Below are positions 7,218-13,363 of a stretch of DNA of 13,363 bases, piece by piece. The position numbers and the translations under genes were made by a program. The notes beneath the pieces were generated by a model that ran no database searches, was not told the origin of the DNA, and was given only the letters and a program-made list of their open reading frames with translations. Numbering within the stretch: the first letter of the stretch is position 1; each line of letters opens with the position of its first letter. The stretch is from an uncultured Sediminicola sp. (GTDB lineage Bacteria > Bacteroidota > Bacteroidia > Flavobacteriales > Flavobacteriaceae): positions 1 through 13,363 of the forward strand of contig CALHVB010000112.1 in the NCBI GenBank assembly GCA_938039345.1, in the 5' to 3' direction.

Positions 7218-8450
7218 ATGAAAAAAATATTAATCATTGGTTTTGTTTGGCCAGAACCTAATGCTACTGCAGCAGGGAGTAGAATGTTGCAACTAATTAA
7301 TTTTTTTATAGAAATTAATTACCAGATAACTTTTGCAAGTACAGCGAGTGAAACCGATAATTCTTTTGATTTAAGTTCTTTAGGAATTACTAAAAAAAAG
7401 ATAGCGTTAAATAACAGTTCATTTGATACTTTTATAAATGAACTAAATCCTGAAATTGTATTATTTGATCGTTTTTTAATAGAATAGCAATTTGGGTGGC
7501 GTGTTGCAGCACAAGTGCCTAATGCTATTATAATATTAGATTCTGAAGATTTGCATTCCCTTAGAACTGCAAGACACGAAGCATATAAGGCAAAAAAAGA
7601 ATTTTTAATTTCAGATTGGTTAAATATAGATATTACAAAAAGAGAAATTGCTAGTATTTACAGGTGCGATTTTACACTTATAATATCTTCTTTTGAAATG
7701 GAACTCCTAAAAAAGGAACTAAAGATTGATGATTCTCTTTTGTTGTATCTACCATTTCTGTTAAATAAAATAAATGCTACAGTAGAAAAAGGCTGGTTAA
7801 CATATAAAGAAAAGACTAATTTTATATGTATTGGTAATGGCAAACACGCACCTAACATAGCAGCTATAGATTGGTTAAAAAAAGATATTTGGCCTTTAAT
7901 ACGAAAACAACTACCTAAAGCAGAATTACATATTTATGGAGCCTATTTACCGCAGCGAATAACACAAATGAATAAGTACAAAGATGGTTTTATTGTTAAA
8001 GGAAAAGCAATAGATGCAATTGAAACTATAGGAAAATATAGAATTAATTTAGCACCATTAGCATTTGGAGCAGGTATAAAAGGTAAATTGGTAGATGGTA
8101 TGTTCGCTGGCACTCCCAGTGTAACTACCACAATAGGAGCGGAGGGGATGCATCATAATTTACCATGGAACGGCTTTATTAGTAATTCTAATATAGAGTT
8201 TGCAACCAAAGCAGTGGAGCTTTATAACAATGAAAATGAGTGGCAAAAATCTCAAGAAAACGGAGTAGTAATTATAAATTCGTTGTACGATAAAGAACTG
8301 TTATCTAAACAAATAAAATTAAAAATTGAAGCTATTAAAAATGATATAAGTACGCATCGAAATAAAAACTTTATGGGAGCTATGTTAATGCATCATACCA
8401 TGATGAGTACCAAATATCTTTCTCGTTGGATTGAAGCAAAAAATAAATAG
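7218..8450 (+). pseudogene. Glycosyltransferase (GT-B, family 4-like) interrupted by one in-frame TAG
   Basis: One continuous frame of 410 sense codons runs from the ATG at 7218 to the TAG at 8448-8450, broken only by a TAG at 7485-7487 (codon 90). Before it, MKKILIIGFVWPEPNATAAG and FDRFLIE form the N-terminal Rossmann part. Immediately after it, QFGWRVAAQVPNAIIILDSE resumes the same protein. The C-terminal half has the nucleotide-sugar-binding features of family 4 enzymes: PNIAAIDWL, AELHIYGAY and LAPLAFGAGIKGKLVDGMFAGTPSV followed by TTTIGAEGM. An intact enzyme would transfer a sugar from a nucleotide donor in the cytoplasm; the acceptor is unknown. Without readthrough the products would be an 89-residue fragment and perhaps a 311-residue piece from the GTG at 7515, neither a full enzyme. 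The downstream frame is otherwise undamaged, so the mutation is recent or is a sequence error. Confidence 0.8.
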
Positions 8451-8480
8451 TAGTCTCATTTTTAAAAGTACAATTGTTTA

Positions 8481-8488
8481 TATTTTTG
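8481..8488 (+). promoter_or_regulatory. Promoter -7 element for menB
   Basis: TATTTTTG exactly matches the Bacteroidota -7 consensus TAnnTTTG and lies 47 bp before the menB start. The expected -33 TTG is only partly matched (a run of T at 8459-8463). It suggests menB can be transcribed independently of the helicase-glycosyltransferase unit. Confidence 0.45.
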
Positions 8489-8535
8489 CAAAACTCTAGG
8501 AAACACTATCTTTATTTTTTCAACAAATTATTAAA

Positions 8536-9381
8536 ATGCAAGAAAAGATTAATTGGCAAATAGCCAAAGAATTTGAAGACATAACGTATAAAAAATGTAA
8601 CGGAGTAGCAAGGATAGCATTTAACCGTCCTAATGTACGTAATGCGTTTAGACCCAAAACAACAAGTGAGTTATATCAGGCATTTTATGATGCACAAGAA
8701 GATACATCTATAGGGGTAGTTTTATTATCAGCAGAAGGTCCATCAACTAAAGATGGTGTATACTCCTTTTGTAGTGGAGGTGACCAAAAAGCAAGAGGAA
8801 ATCAAGGTTATGTAGGTGAAGATGGTATGCACCGTTTAAATATATTAGAAGTACAGCGTTTAATACGTTTTATGACTAAAGTTGTTATTGCTGTTGTTCC
8901 TGGATGGGCTGTTGGTGGAGGTCATAGTTTGCATGTAATTTGTGATTTAACACTAGCAAGTAAGGAACATGCTATTTTTAAGCAAACAGATGCTGATGTT
9001 ACTAGTTTTGATGGAGGTTATGGTTCTGCTTATTTAGCTAAAATGGTAGGGCAGAAAAAAGCACGAGAGATTTTCTTTTTAGGGCGAAATTATTCTGCAC
9101 AAGAAGCTTATGAAATGGGAATGGTAAATGCTGTAATACCACATAATGAGTTAGAAGATACGGCGTACCAATGGGCGCAAGAAATATTACAAAAATCTCC
9201 TACTTCAATAAAAATGCTAAAATTTGCAATGAATTTAACAGATGATGGTATGGTAGGACAACAAGTTTTTGCTGGTGAGGCAACACGTTTAGCATACATG
9301 ACAGAGGAAGCTAAGGAAGGTAGAAATGCTTTTTTAGAAAAGCGAAAACCAGATTTTGGAAAAAATAAATGGATACCTTAA
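8536..9381 (+). CDS. menB: 1,4-dihydroxy-2-naphthoyl-CoA synthase (MenB)
   Basis: This 281-residue crotonase-fold enzyme closes o-succinylbenzoyl-CoA to 1,4-dihydroxy-2-naphthoyl-CoA in cytoplasmic menaquinone synthesis. Visible landmarks are RIAFNRPNVRNAFRPKT (26-42), the oxyanion-hole segments CSGGDQ (79-84) and PGWAVGGGH (122-130), KQTDADVTSFDGGYGS (149-164) and the C-terminal LAYMTEEAKEGRNAF (252-266). Asp152, Asp159 and Tyr254 fall at the spacing of Asp185, Asp192 and Tyr287 of the Mycobacterium tuberculosis enzyme. The Asp in QTDAD marks the bicarbonate-independent class, whereas E. coli has Gly there. Length is normal. It is preceded by a perfect -7 box and followed by a strong hairpin. 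No other men gene is in the window. Confidence 0.96.
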   Translation: MQEKINWQIAKEFEDITYKKCNGVARIAFNRPNVRNAFRPKTTSELYQAFYDAQEDTSIGVVLLSAEGPSTKDGVYSFCSGGDQKARGNQGYVGEDGMHRLNILEVQRLIRFMTKVVIAVVPGWAVGGGHSLHVICDLTLASKEHAIFKQTDADVTSFDGGYGSAYLAKMVGQKKAREIFFLGRNYSAQEAYEMGMVNAVIPHNELEDTAYQWAQEILQKSPTSIKMLKFAMNLTDDGMVGQQVFAGEATRLAYMTEEAKEGRNAFLEKRKPDFGKNKWIP

Positions 9382-9439
9382 TACTTAATAAAAACTAGTA
9401 ATTATATTGCTATTTAAAGATTTAAGACAAATTCTCAAT

Positions 9440-9476
9440 AAAAAATCCAATAACAATTTTTGTTATTGGATTTTTT
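9440..9476. terminator. Intrinsic terminator after menB
   Basis: AAAAAATCCAATAACA (9440-9455) pairs perfectly with 9461-9476 around a 5-nt loop, giving a 16-bp stem ending in six T. The A tract on the other side lets it serve the convergent gene ending at 9506 as well. Confidence 0.85.
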
Positions 9477-9505
9477 GTTATAGTAAAAATAATTAGTCAC
9501 ACGAA

Positions 9506-10165
9506 TTAAGAATTTATCATAAATAAAGAAGCATTAATATCTAATTTACGATCTAAATCATAAATTACAGCATCTTCCATATATGTAAAATACAATGCCC
9601 AGTATTTAAAATAATCATCTTTAGTATTTATTGCAACTTTAGTATCTAATATAGTAGAGCTATTTACAAAAATATTTTCTTCAAAAACAGGAATATATAT
9701 TTCATAAGGCATTTCTGTATGTCCTTTTGTATAATAAGTATAATGATTAGCTAATTGTGTTAAAATATTCTCTAATTGTTCAGGAATACTGTAATCATAT
9801 ATTTTATTTATGATTATGCACGTATCATTAAAATGAATTATAAATTCCTCTATATCCACTTTGCATGTATTATTTTTTTCTTGTAACTCACTAAAGGCTT
9901 TTATAAAAGGAGTAGGTCTTTCATTTTCATAAATGTTACCCCAACTTCCGTTATCTATATAAGTAACAATCTCTGAGAGTTTATAGTTACAATGTATATC
10001 AACAATAATACTTTCTATATCATTTTTAGAAGAACTATCTTGGATTGTAACTTCTGCAAAGAAATTTTTCTCCAATTTTTTCTTAAAAACTATAAGGCTA
10101 CTAGCTAGCTTTTCACCATATATTTTATATAAATTATTCTGTGGGGAATTTTTTTTTGGTAACAT
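9506..10165 (-). CDS. Orphan hypothetical cytoplasmic protein (219 residues)
   Basis: I do not recognise this protein. It starts MLPKKNSPQNNLYKIYGEKL with no signal peptide and no membrane segment. It is acidic overall and rich in Ile, Asn, Tyr and Asp, with mixed beta/alpha character. Segments include VDIHCNYKLSEIVTYIDNG, a strand-rich middle (FIIHFNDTCIIINKIYDY), a helix (EQLENILTQLANHYTYYTKG) and an acidic C-terminal part (YFKYWALYFTYMEDAVIYDL). The layout suggests a soluble immunity-like or adaptor-like fold, but nothing visible proves that. It has its own promoter element and is bounded by terminators on both sides, so it is a single-gene unit between menB and the two-component system. 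Codon use looks like that of its neighbours. Confidence 0.7.
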   Translation of the reverse strand: MLPKKNSPQNNLYKIYGEKLASSLIVFKKKLEKNFFAEVTIQDSSSKNDIESIIVDIHCNYKLSEIVTYIDNGSWGNIYENERPTPFIKAFSELQEKNNTCKVDIEEFIIHFNDTCIIINKIYDYSIPEQLENILTQLANHYTYYTKGHTEMPYEIYIPVFEENIFVNSSTILDTKVAINTKDDYFKYWALYFTYMEDAVIYDLDRKLDINASLFMINS

Positions 10166-10196
10166 AAGCTTTTGTTGTTTGTTTTTCTACTTACAA

Positions 10197-10204
10197 CAAA
10201 GCTA
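10197..10204 (-). promoter_or_regulatory. Promoter -7 element for the orphan 219-residue gene
   Basis: Read on the minus strand, this is TAGCTTTG, an exact match to TAnnTTTG, 32 bp upstream of the ATG at 10165. No clear -33 TTG lies at the usual distance. The position just upstream of a lone gene makes it a reasonable promoter call. Confidence 0.4.
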
Positions 10205-10229
10205 GTTTTAAAAAATAGTTATGCATTAT

Positions 10230-10260
10230 ATAAAAACCTTAGAAAAACTAAGGTTTTTAT
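10230..10260. terminator. Hairpin terminator upstream of the orphan gene, downstream of the response regulator
   Basis: Bases 10230-10242 pair perfectly with 10248-10260 (AAAAACCTTAG against CTAAGGTTTTT in the core), giving a 13-bp stem with an AAAAA loop. On the minus strand it follows the response regulator gene and ends in T-rich sequence, so it should stop readthrough into the orphan gene. Confidence 0.75.
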
Positions 10261-10263
10261 TTG

Positions 10264-10287
10264 AAAAGGCTAAAAAAAGCCCTTTTT
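10264..10287. terminator. Second hairpin directly after the response regulator gene
   Basis: AAAAGG (10264-10269) pairs with CCTTTT (10281-10286), with an extra C-G pair possible past a one-base bulge and an A-rich loop. On the minus strand it is the first structure after the response regulator stop at 10309 and sits next to the 10230-10260 hairpin, forming a tandem terminator. Confidence 0.5.
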
Positions 10288-10308
10288 CGATAAAGTGCAA
10301 TTAAAAAA

Positions 10309-10977
10309 TTAGATGAAACCTCTAATTTTTGCTTCATTAATTAAAGCCTGATCATTTTGTTTTTCTATACCAAAAATTACTTTTAAGTGTCTTTTTCGGT
10401 TTTCTATTCCTGCTAATGATAAAGAAATGTAATTTGTTAAGTCCTTTGTTTTTGTGCCTATAGATAAATGATATATAATTTTTTTGTCGTTTTCATCTAT
10501 AGAAATATTACTAGACATTTTTCTGCGAATGGCTTGTAATGCTTTAGAGGAATAATATGGAGGGTCTTTTAATATGGTATGTACCATATCATATAATGTT
10601 TTTTTATTTATTTCTGATTTAACCATGTATCCATCTGGATCTACAGTAGTTAATAAGTTATTTATTCTATAATTATCGCTAAAAGAAGACATAAACACAA
10701 CCTTAGAATCGGGGACTGTTTTTCTTGCAAAAATACCAAGGTCTTCTCCAGTATGTGGTGTACCTTCTTCCGTTATAGATAATTGTATGTCTAGTAATAT
10801 AATATCATATTTATAAGAAATTGTAGATTCTTCAATTTTTTTTATTCCTAATTCAAAAGAATTGGCTGTATCTACTGTAATTTTAAAATCGCAAAAGTCG
10901 TCATCTTCTAGAATATATTTATAACCAAACATAATCATTTCATGATCGTCTACTGCTAAAATACGTATGTGTTCCAT
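10309..10977 (-). CDS. Response regulator with receiver and LuxR/NarL-like DNA-binding domain
   Basis: The 222-residue protein has a receiver domain at 1-135. The acidic pair is Asp10-Asp11 in ILAVDDHEM, the phosphoacceptor is Asp63 in DIILLDIQL, the switch Ser is Ser97 or Ser98 in VVFMSS, and the conserved Lys is Lys120 in GYMVKSE. Residues about 158-222 form a C-terminal helix-turn-helix in the LuxR/NarL position (DENDKKIIYHLSIGTKTKDLTNYISLSLAGIENRKRHLK), but the usual LxxREx(V/I)L signature is divergent. The gene starts 7 bp after the histidine kinase stop, so the kinase is its partner and they form one operon. It would bind DNA when phosphorylated. Its targets are unknown, although the neighbouring small lipoprotein gene is one candidate. 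Confidence 0.9.
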   Translation of the reverse strand: MEHIRILAVDDHEMIMFGYKYILEDDDFCDFKITVDTANSFELGIKKIEESTISYKYDIILLDIQLSITEEGTPHTGEDLGIFARKTVPDSKVVFMSSFSDNYRINNLLTTVDPDGYMVKSEINKKTLYDMVHTILKDPPYYSSKALQAIRRKMSSNISIDENDKKIIYHLSIGTKTKDLTNYISLSLAGIENRKRHLKVIFGIEKQNDQALINEAKIRGFI

Positions 10978-10984
10978 AATTTAC

Positions 10985-13042
10985 TTATGCGGGCTTTATT
11001 GTGTTTTCTTTTTTTATAGGTATAGAAAGAGTAATTGTAGTTCCTATATGTTTTTTACTTTTAATATTCCAAGTACCTTTTATAGTCTCTATTCTAGAGG
11101 CTATGTTTTTTATACCAATCCCATTTTTTTCTTTTTTAACAATAAAACCAATTCCATCATCTTTTATGGTAGCTTTAATATATTTTTCTGTTGCATCTAA
11201 CGTTAAAAATACATTCTTAGCTTTGGAATGTTTTCTACAGTTTTGTAAGCTTTCTTGTATAATACGATAGACGTTTATTTTTATATCTGTATGTACAGCA
11301 TCCCAATCTGTATTTTTTTCATACCTAAAATGACATTTATATATTTTATAGCTGTTTGTTTCATCTACAAGCTCTTGAACTGTATTTATAAAATTATGAA
11401 TTTTTTGTTGAGAGGCGGTATATAATCTATGAGATATTTTACGAACAGTTTCTTCTGCAACTTGTAACTGACCTACATAATATGCTCTATCTGTTATAGC
11501 ATCTTCACTTGTTTTATCATTAAGTGCTTCTAGCATAAGACGCGCACCAAAAACTTTACCTATAATACCATCGTGTATTTCTGCGGAAATACGTCTTTGT
11601 TCTTTTTGTAAAGCCTTTTTTAATTTGCCTTGTTGTGCTAGCATTAAATTAAAAATCTCTTGGTTTTTTTCTTGTTGTTGTTGTTTAAACTTTAGTTTCT
11701 GATTTTTTATTTGTTGTCTAATGATAATTAGTATAGCAGAAACTAATAGACCAATACCTAATATTAAGCCTAAAAGTATTTTTTGTTGTTCTTCTAAATG
11801 TTCATTCTCTTCTATATACTCATCAGTTTCAAAACGTATACGGGCAAATTTATTTCTAATTTTACGTTCTGCTTGCTGTAAACTATCGTTTAAGGTAATA
11901 TATTCTTGCGTATAATGTGTTGCATTATTTGGATTTAAAAGTGTACAGAATTGTAAAATTTCTAATAGTCGCGAATAGTTTTTACTTTGCTTTGCATTTA
12001 TTTTTGCTTGTCTGGTATATTTTTTTGCAGTTAAAGTATCTTTTTTACTTAAATGATACTCCGCTAAATTATGATTAATGTAGGCTAATCCTTCTATATC
12101 TCCAATACTATCTTTTAAATACAGTGCTTTTTCTAATTGTTGTTGTAAACCTAAAGTATCTCCTAATTTTAACCGGTTATATGCTAGGTTATTTAGTGCC
12201 TTGGCATAAAATTTAGTATCCGTATACAACAAACTATCATTAGCTAACACCTGTTTAAAATTAGTTATTGCTTTTTTATAATCGCCTTTTGCAGCATACA
12301 CATAAGCTATGTTATTTTTAAATGATAACTGTAGTTCTTTTAAACTTGAACCTTTGTATTTTTTTAAAGCTTCTTCTGCTTTTTTATAAAACTCCAAGGC
12401 TTTATCGTATTCTTTTAGGCCTCTATTTGCAATTGCTAAATTGGTATAACTAGAGCATATATGATTATACTTTTTTAAGGGCTTTAACAGTTCTAGTGCT
12501 TTAATAGCTGTAATTTCTGCACCTGTGTAATCTTTTACACTAGATTGTATGCCAGAAATGAGGTTTTGTACTCTAGCTGCTCTATAAAAATCTCCTATAG
12601 CAATATATAATTTTTGTGCATTAATGCCATGATAATAAGCACTATCTTGTAAGCCATAGTATTTATAAAAAGCACTGTAATTCCAATGTGCTAATGCTTG
12701 TTTTGTAGAATCTTGTAATTGTATAGCCAGTTGCAAGGCATCTTTATTTACAGCTTTAAATAATGAGCCATCGTTTTGCTTATAACTTACCAAAGAAAGA
12801 TTTAATAAATATTTGGTTTTTACAGAATCATCAGGGAGTTTTTTTAAACTATTGTAAGCTTTTGCTAATGATTTCTTTCTTTCTTCTTTATTTATAGTCT
12901 TATTTTTACTTTTTTGTATCCAATTAGAAATGCTATCAATATCTGCATTATTATTTAATGCTTTGTTATTATTACTTTTCTTAGAACAAGAAAAAAGTAT
13001 CCCTAAAAAAACACCTAAGACTACAATTTTTTTATATGTCAT
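10985..13042 (-). CDS. TPR-containing lipoprotein sensor histidine kinase (HisKA_3/NarL class)
   Basis: I chose the ATG at 13042 (MTYKKIVVLGVFLGILFSCSKK), which gives 685 residues with a lipobox LFSC at the expected distance. An upstream ATG at 13078 would add 12 residues that spoil the signal peptide. Numbered from 13078, the lipobox Cys is residue 31. TPR-like repeats fill about 85-400 (CSSYTNLAIANRGLKEYDKA, NNIAYVYAAKGDYKKAITNF). A coiled region runs to 432, and one membrane helix spans 434-453 (ILLGLILGIGLLVSAILIII). The cytoplasmic coil is Gln-rich. Dimerisation and phosphotransfer centre on His502 in EIHDGIIGKVFGARL. The ATPase shows Asn613 in IIQESLQNCRKHSKA, DDGIGF (640-645) and NGIGIKNI (652-659). 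It senses an unknown periplasmic or envelope signal through the TPRs and phosphorylates the adjacent regulator. Confidence 0.9.
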   Translation of the reverse strand: MTYKKIVVLGVFLGILFSCSKKSNNNKALNNNADIDSISNWIQKSKNKTINKEERKKSLAKAYNSLKKLPDDSVKTKYLLNLSLVSYKQNDGSLFKAVNKDALQLAIQLQDSTKQALAHWNYSAFYKYYGLQDSAYYHGINAQKLYIAIGDFYRAARVQNLISGIQSSVKDYTGAEITAIKALELLKPLKKYNHICSSYTNLAIANRGLKEYDKALEFYKKAEEALKKYKGSSLKELQLSFKNNIAYVYAAKGDYKKAITNFKQVLANDSLLYTDTKFYAKALNNLAYNRLKLGDTLGLQQQLEKALYLKDSIGDIEGLAYINHNLAEYHLSKKDTLTAKKYTRQAKINAKQSKNYSRLLEILQFCTLLNPNNATHYTQEYITLNDSLQQAERKIRNKFARIRFETDEYIEENEHLEEQQKILLGLILGIGLLVSAILIIIRQQIKNQKLKFKQQQQEKNQEIFNLMLAQQGKLKKALQKEQRRISAEIHDGIIGKVFGARLMLEALNDKTSEDAITDRAYYVGQLQVAEETVRKISHRLYTASQQKIHNFINTVQELVDETNSYKIYKCHFRYEKNTDWDAVHTDIKINVYRIIQESLQNCRKHSKAKNVFLTLDATEKYIKATIKDDGIGFIVKKEKNGIGIKNIASRIETIKGTWNIKSKKHIGTTITLSIPIKKENTIKPA

Positions 13043-13081
13043 ATAATTGTAATGGCTCATAAAAATTATAAAATACAATAT

Positions 13082-13122
13082 ATAAAAAAAGGCTTTAATA
13101 ATTTATTAAAGCCTTTTTTTAT
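13082..13122. terminator. Strong hairpin terminator after the small lipoprotein gene
   Basis: Bases 13082-13100 pair perfectly with 13104-13122 around a 3-nt ATT loop, giving a 19-bp stem with GGCTTTAATA at its core and A7/T7 flanks. On the minus strand it separates the 49-residue lipoprotein gene from the kinase gene, whose start is only 40 bp further on. The kinase promoter must therefore overlap or lie very near the hairpin. Confidence 0.85.
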
Positions 13123-13128
13123 TTAAGG

Positions 13129-13148
13129 TTTTCTTTTTAAAAAGAAAA
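13129..13148. repeat. Perfect 20-bp palindrome
   Basis: TTTTCTTTTT (13129-13138) is directly followed by its reverse complement AAAAAGAAAA (13139-13148). It lies between the small lipoprotein stop and the strong hairpin. It may be a low-complexity accident or an operator for the kinase operon. Nothing else in the sequence supports a role. Confidence 0.35.
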
Positions 13149-13172
13149 TATCATTACAGAAAATTAATATTT

Positions 13173-13322
13173 TTAATCAGGAGTATCATTATTATCTTTT
13201 TCACCCTCTGTTGCTATGGTATCATATAAATTATCTGTTTCTGATGCATTGTTATCTGCCTCACAAGAAAACATTCCTACACTTAAAATTACTACTGCTA
13301 AAATACTTGCTACTTTCTTCAT
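13173..13322 (-). CDS. Small lipoprotein (49 residues)
   Basis: The ATG at 13320-13322 starts MKKVASILAVVILSVGMFSC, a complete lipoprotein signal peptide with lipobox MFSC (modified Cys at residue 20). The mature part is only about 30 residues, very acidic and rich in Asn, Asp, Glu and Thr (EADNNASETDNLYDTIATEG, ending NNDTPD), with no fold visible. Short acidic lipoproteins with this shape occur widely in flavobacteria and I know no function for them. It is upstream of, and on the same strand as, the two-component operon, but a strong hairpin separates the two. It could be a target or accessory of that system, which is inference from position only. The clear signal peptide makes coding likely despite the small size. 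Confidence 0.75.
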   Translation of the reverse strand: MKKVASILAVVILSVGMFSCEADNNASETDNLYDTIATEGEKDNNDTPD

Positions 13323-13363
13323 GTTATTTGTTGTTTAATAGTTAATACTGTTTTTTTAATACA

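Noticed and set aside
7515..8450. Separate 311-residue glycosyltransferase starting at GTG 7515
   Set aside because: It is in the same frame as the upstream 89-residue piece, and GTG 7515 is an internal Val codon of the protein, so one interrupted gene is the better model.
10967..11270. Overlapping + strand frames opposite the kinase catalytic domain
   Set aside because: Their Phe- and Tyr-rich translations come from the complement of Lys/Glu codons in the kinase; the minus-strand protein explains the sequence fully.

Overview
The window is AT-rich DNA (roughly 30% GC by eye) that looks like a marine Flavobacteriaceae (Bacteroidota) chromosome. The reasons are the short RpoD-type sigma factor ending KILKMYLG, a YaiO-type outer-membrane barrel, flavobacterial DUF6155 and superfamily II helicase proteins, a TPR-lipoprotein histidine kinase, the absence of Shine-Dalgarno sequences, and perfect TAnnTTTG promoter elements before two genes. 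No tRNA, rRNA, CRISPR array, insertion sequence or phage gene is visible.

Layout. At 1-1468 (+) the tail of an unidentified gene is followed after 7 bp by a TPR plus beta-barrel protein of the YaiO type. At 1489-3326 (-) lie a small secreted protein with a Cys/His pattern and, upstream of it, a secreted protein that appears to join an ILEI/FAM3-like domain to a glycerophosphodiester phosphodiesterase-like domain. At 3327-3975 is a gap that looks empty but carries two tandem, mutually similar miniature ORFs (32 and 33 codons), closed by a very long perfect hairpin. At 3976-4839 (-) is the sigma factor.

At 5014-9381 (+) come a DUF6155 protein, a DEAH helicase with no ATG start, a family 4-like glycosyltransferase interrupted by a single in-frame TAG, and menB of menaquinone synthesis. 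At 9506-10165 (-) is an orphan cytoplasmic protein. At 10309-13042 (-) is a two-component pair: a TPR lipoprotein/transmembrane histidine kinase followed 7 bp later by its response regulator. At 13173-13322 (-) is a 49-residue lipoprotein.

The genes are mostly chromosomal housekeeping and envelope functions and do not form one obvious system. The items most worth following are the paired tiny ORFs at 3660-3899, the ILEI-GDPD fusion, and the amber-interrupted glycosyltransferase. Convergent or consecutive genes are separated by strong hairpin terminators at about 1452, 3913, 9440, 10230 and 13082, which makes the transcription units fairly clear.
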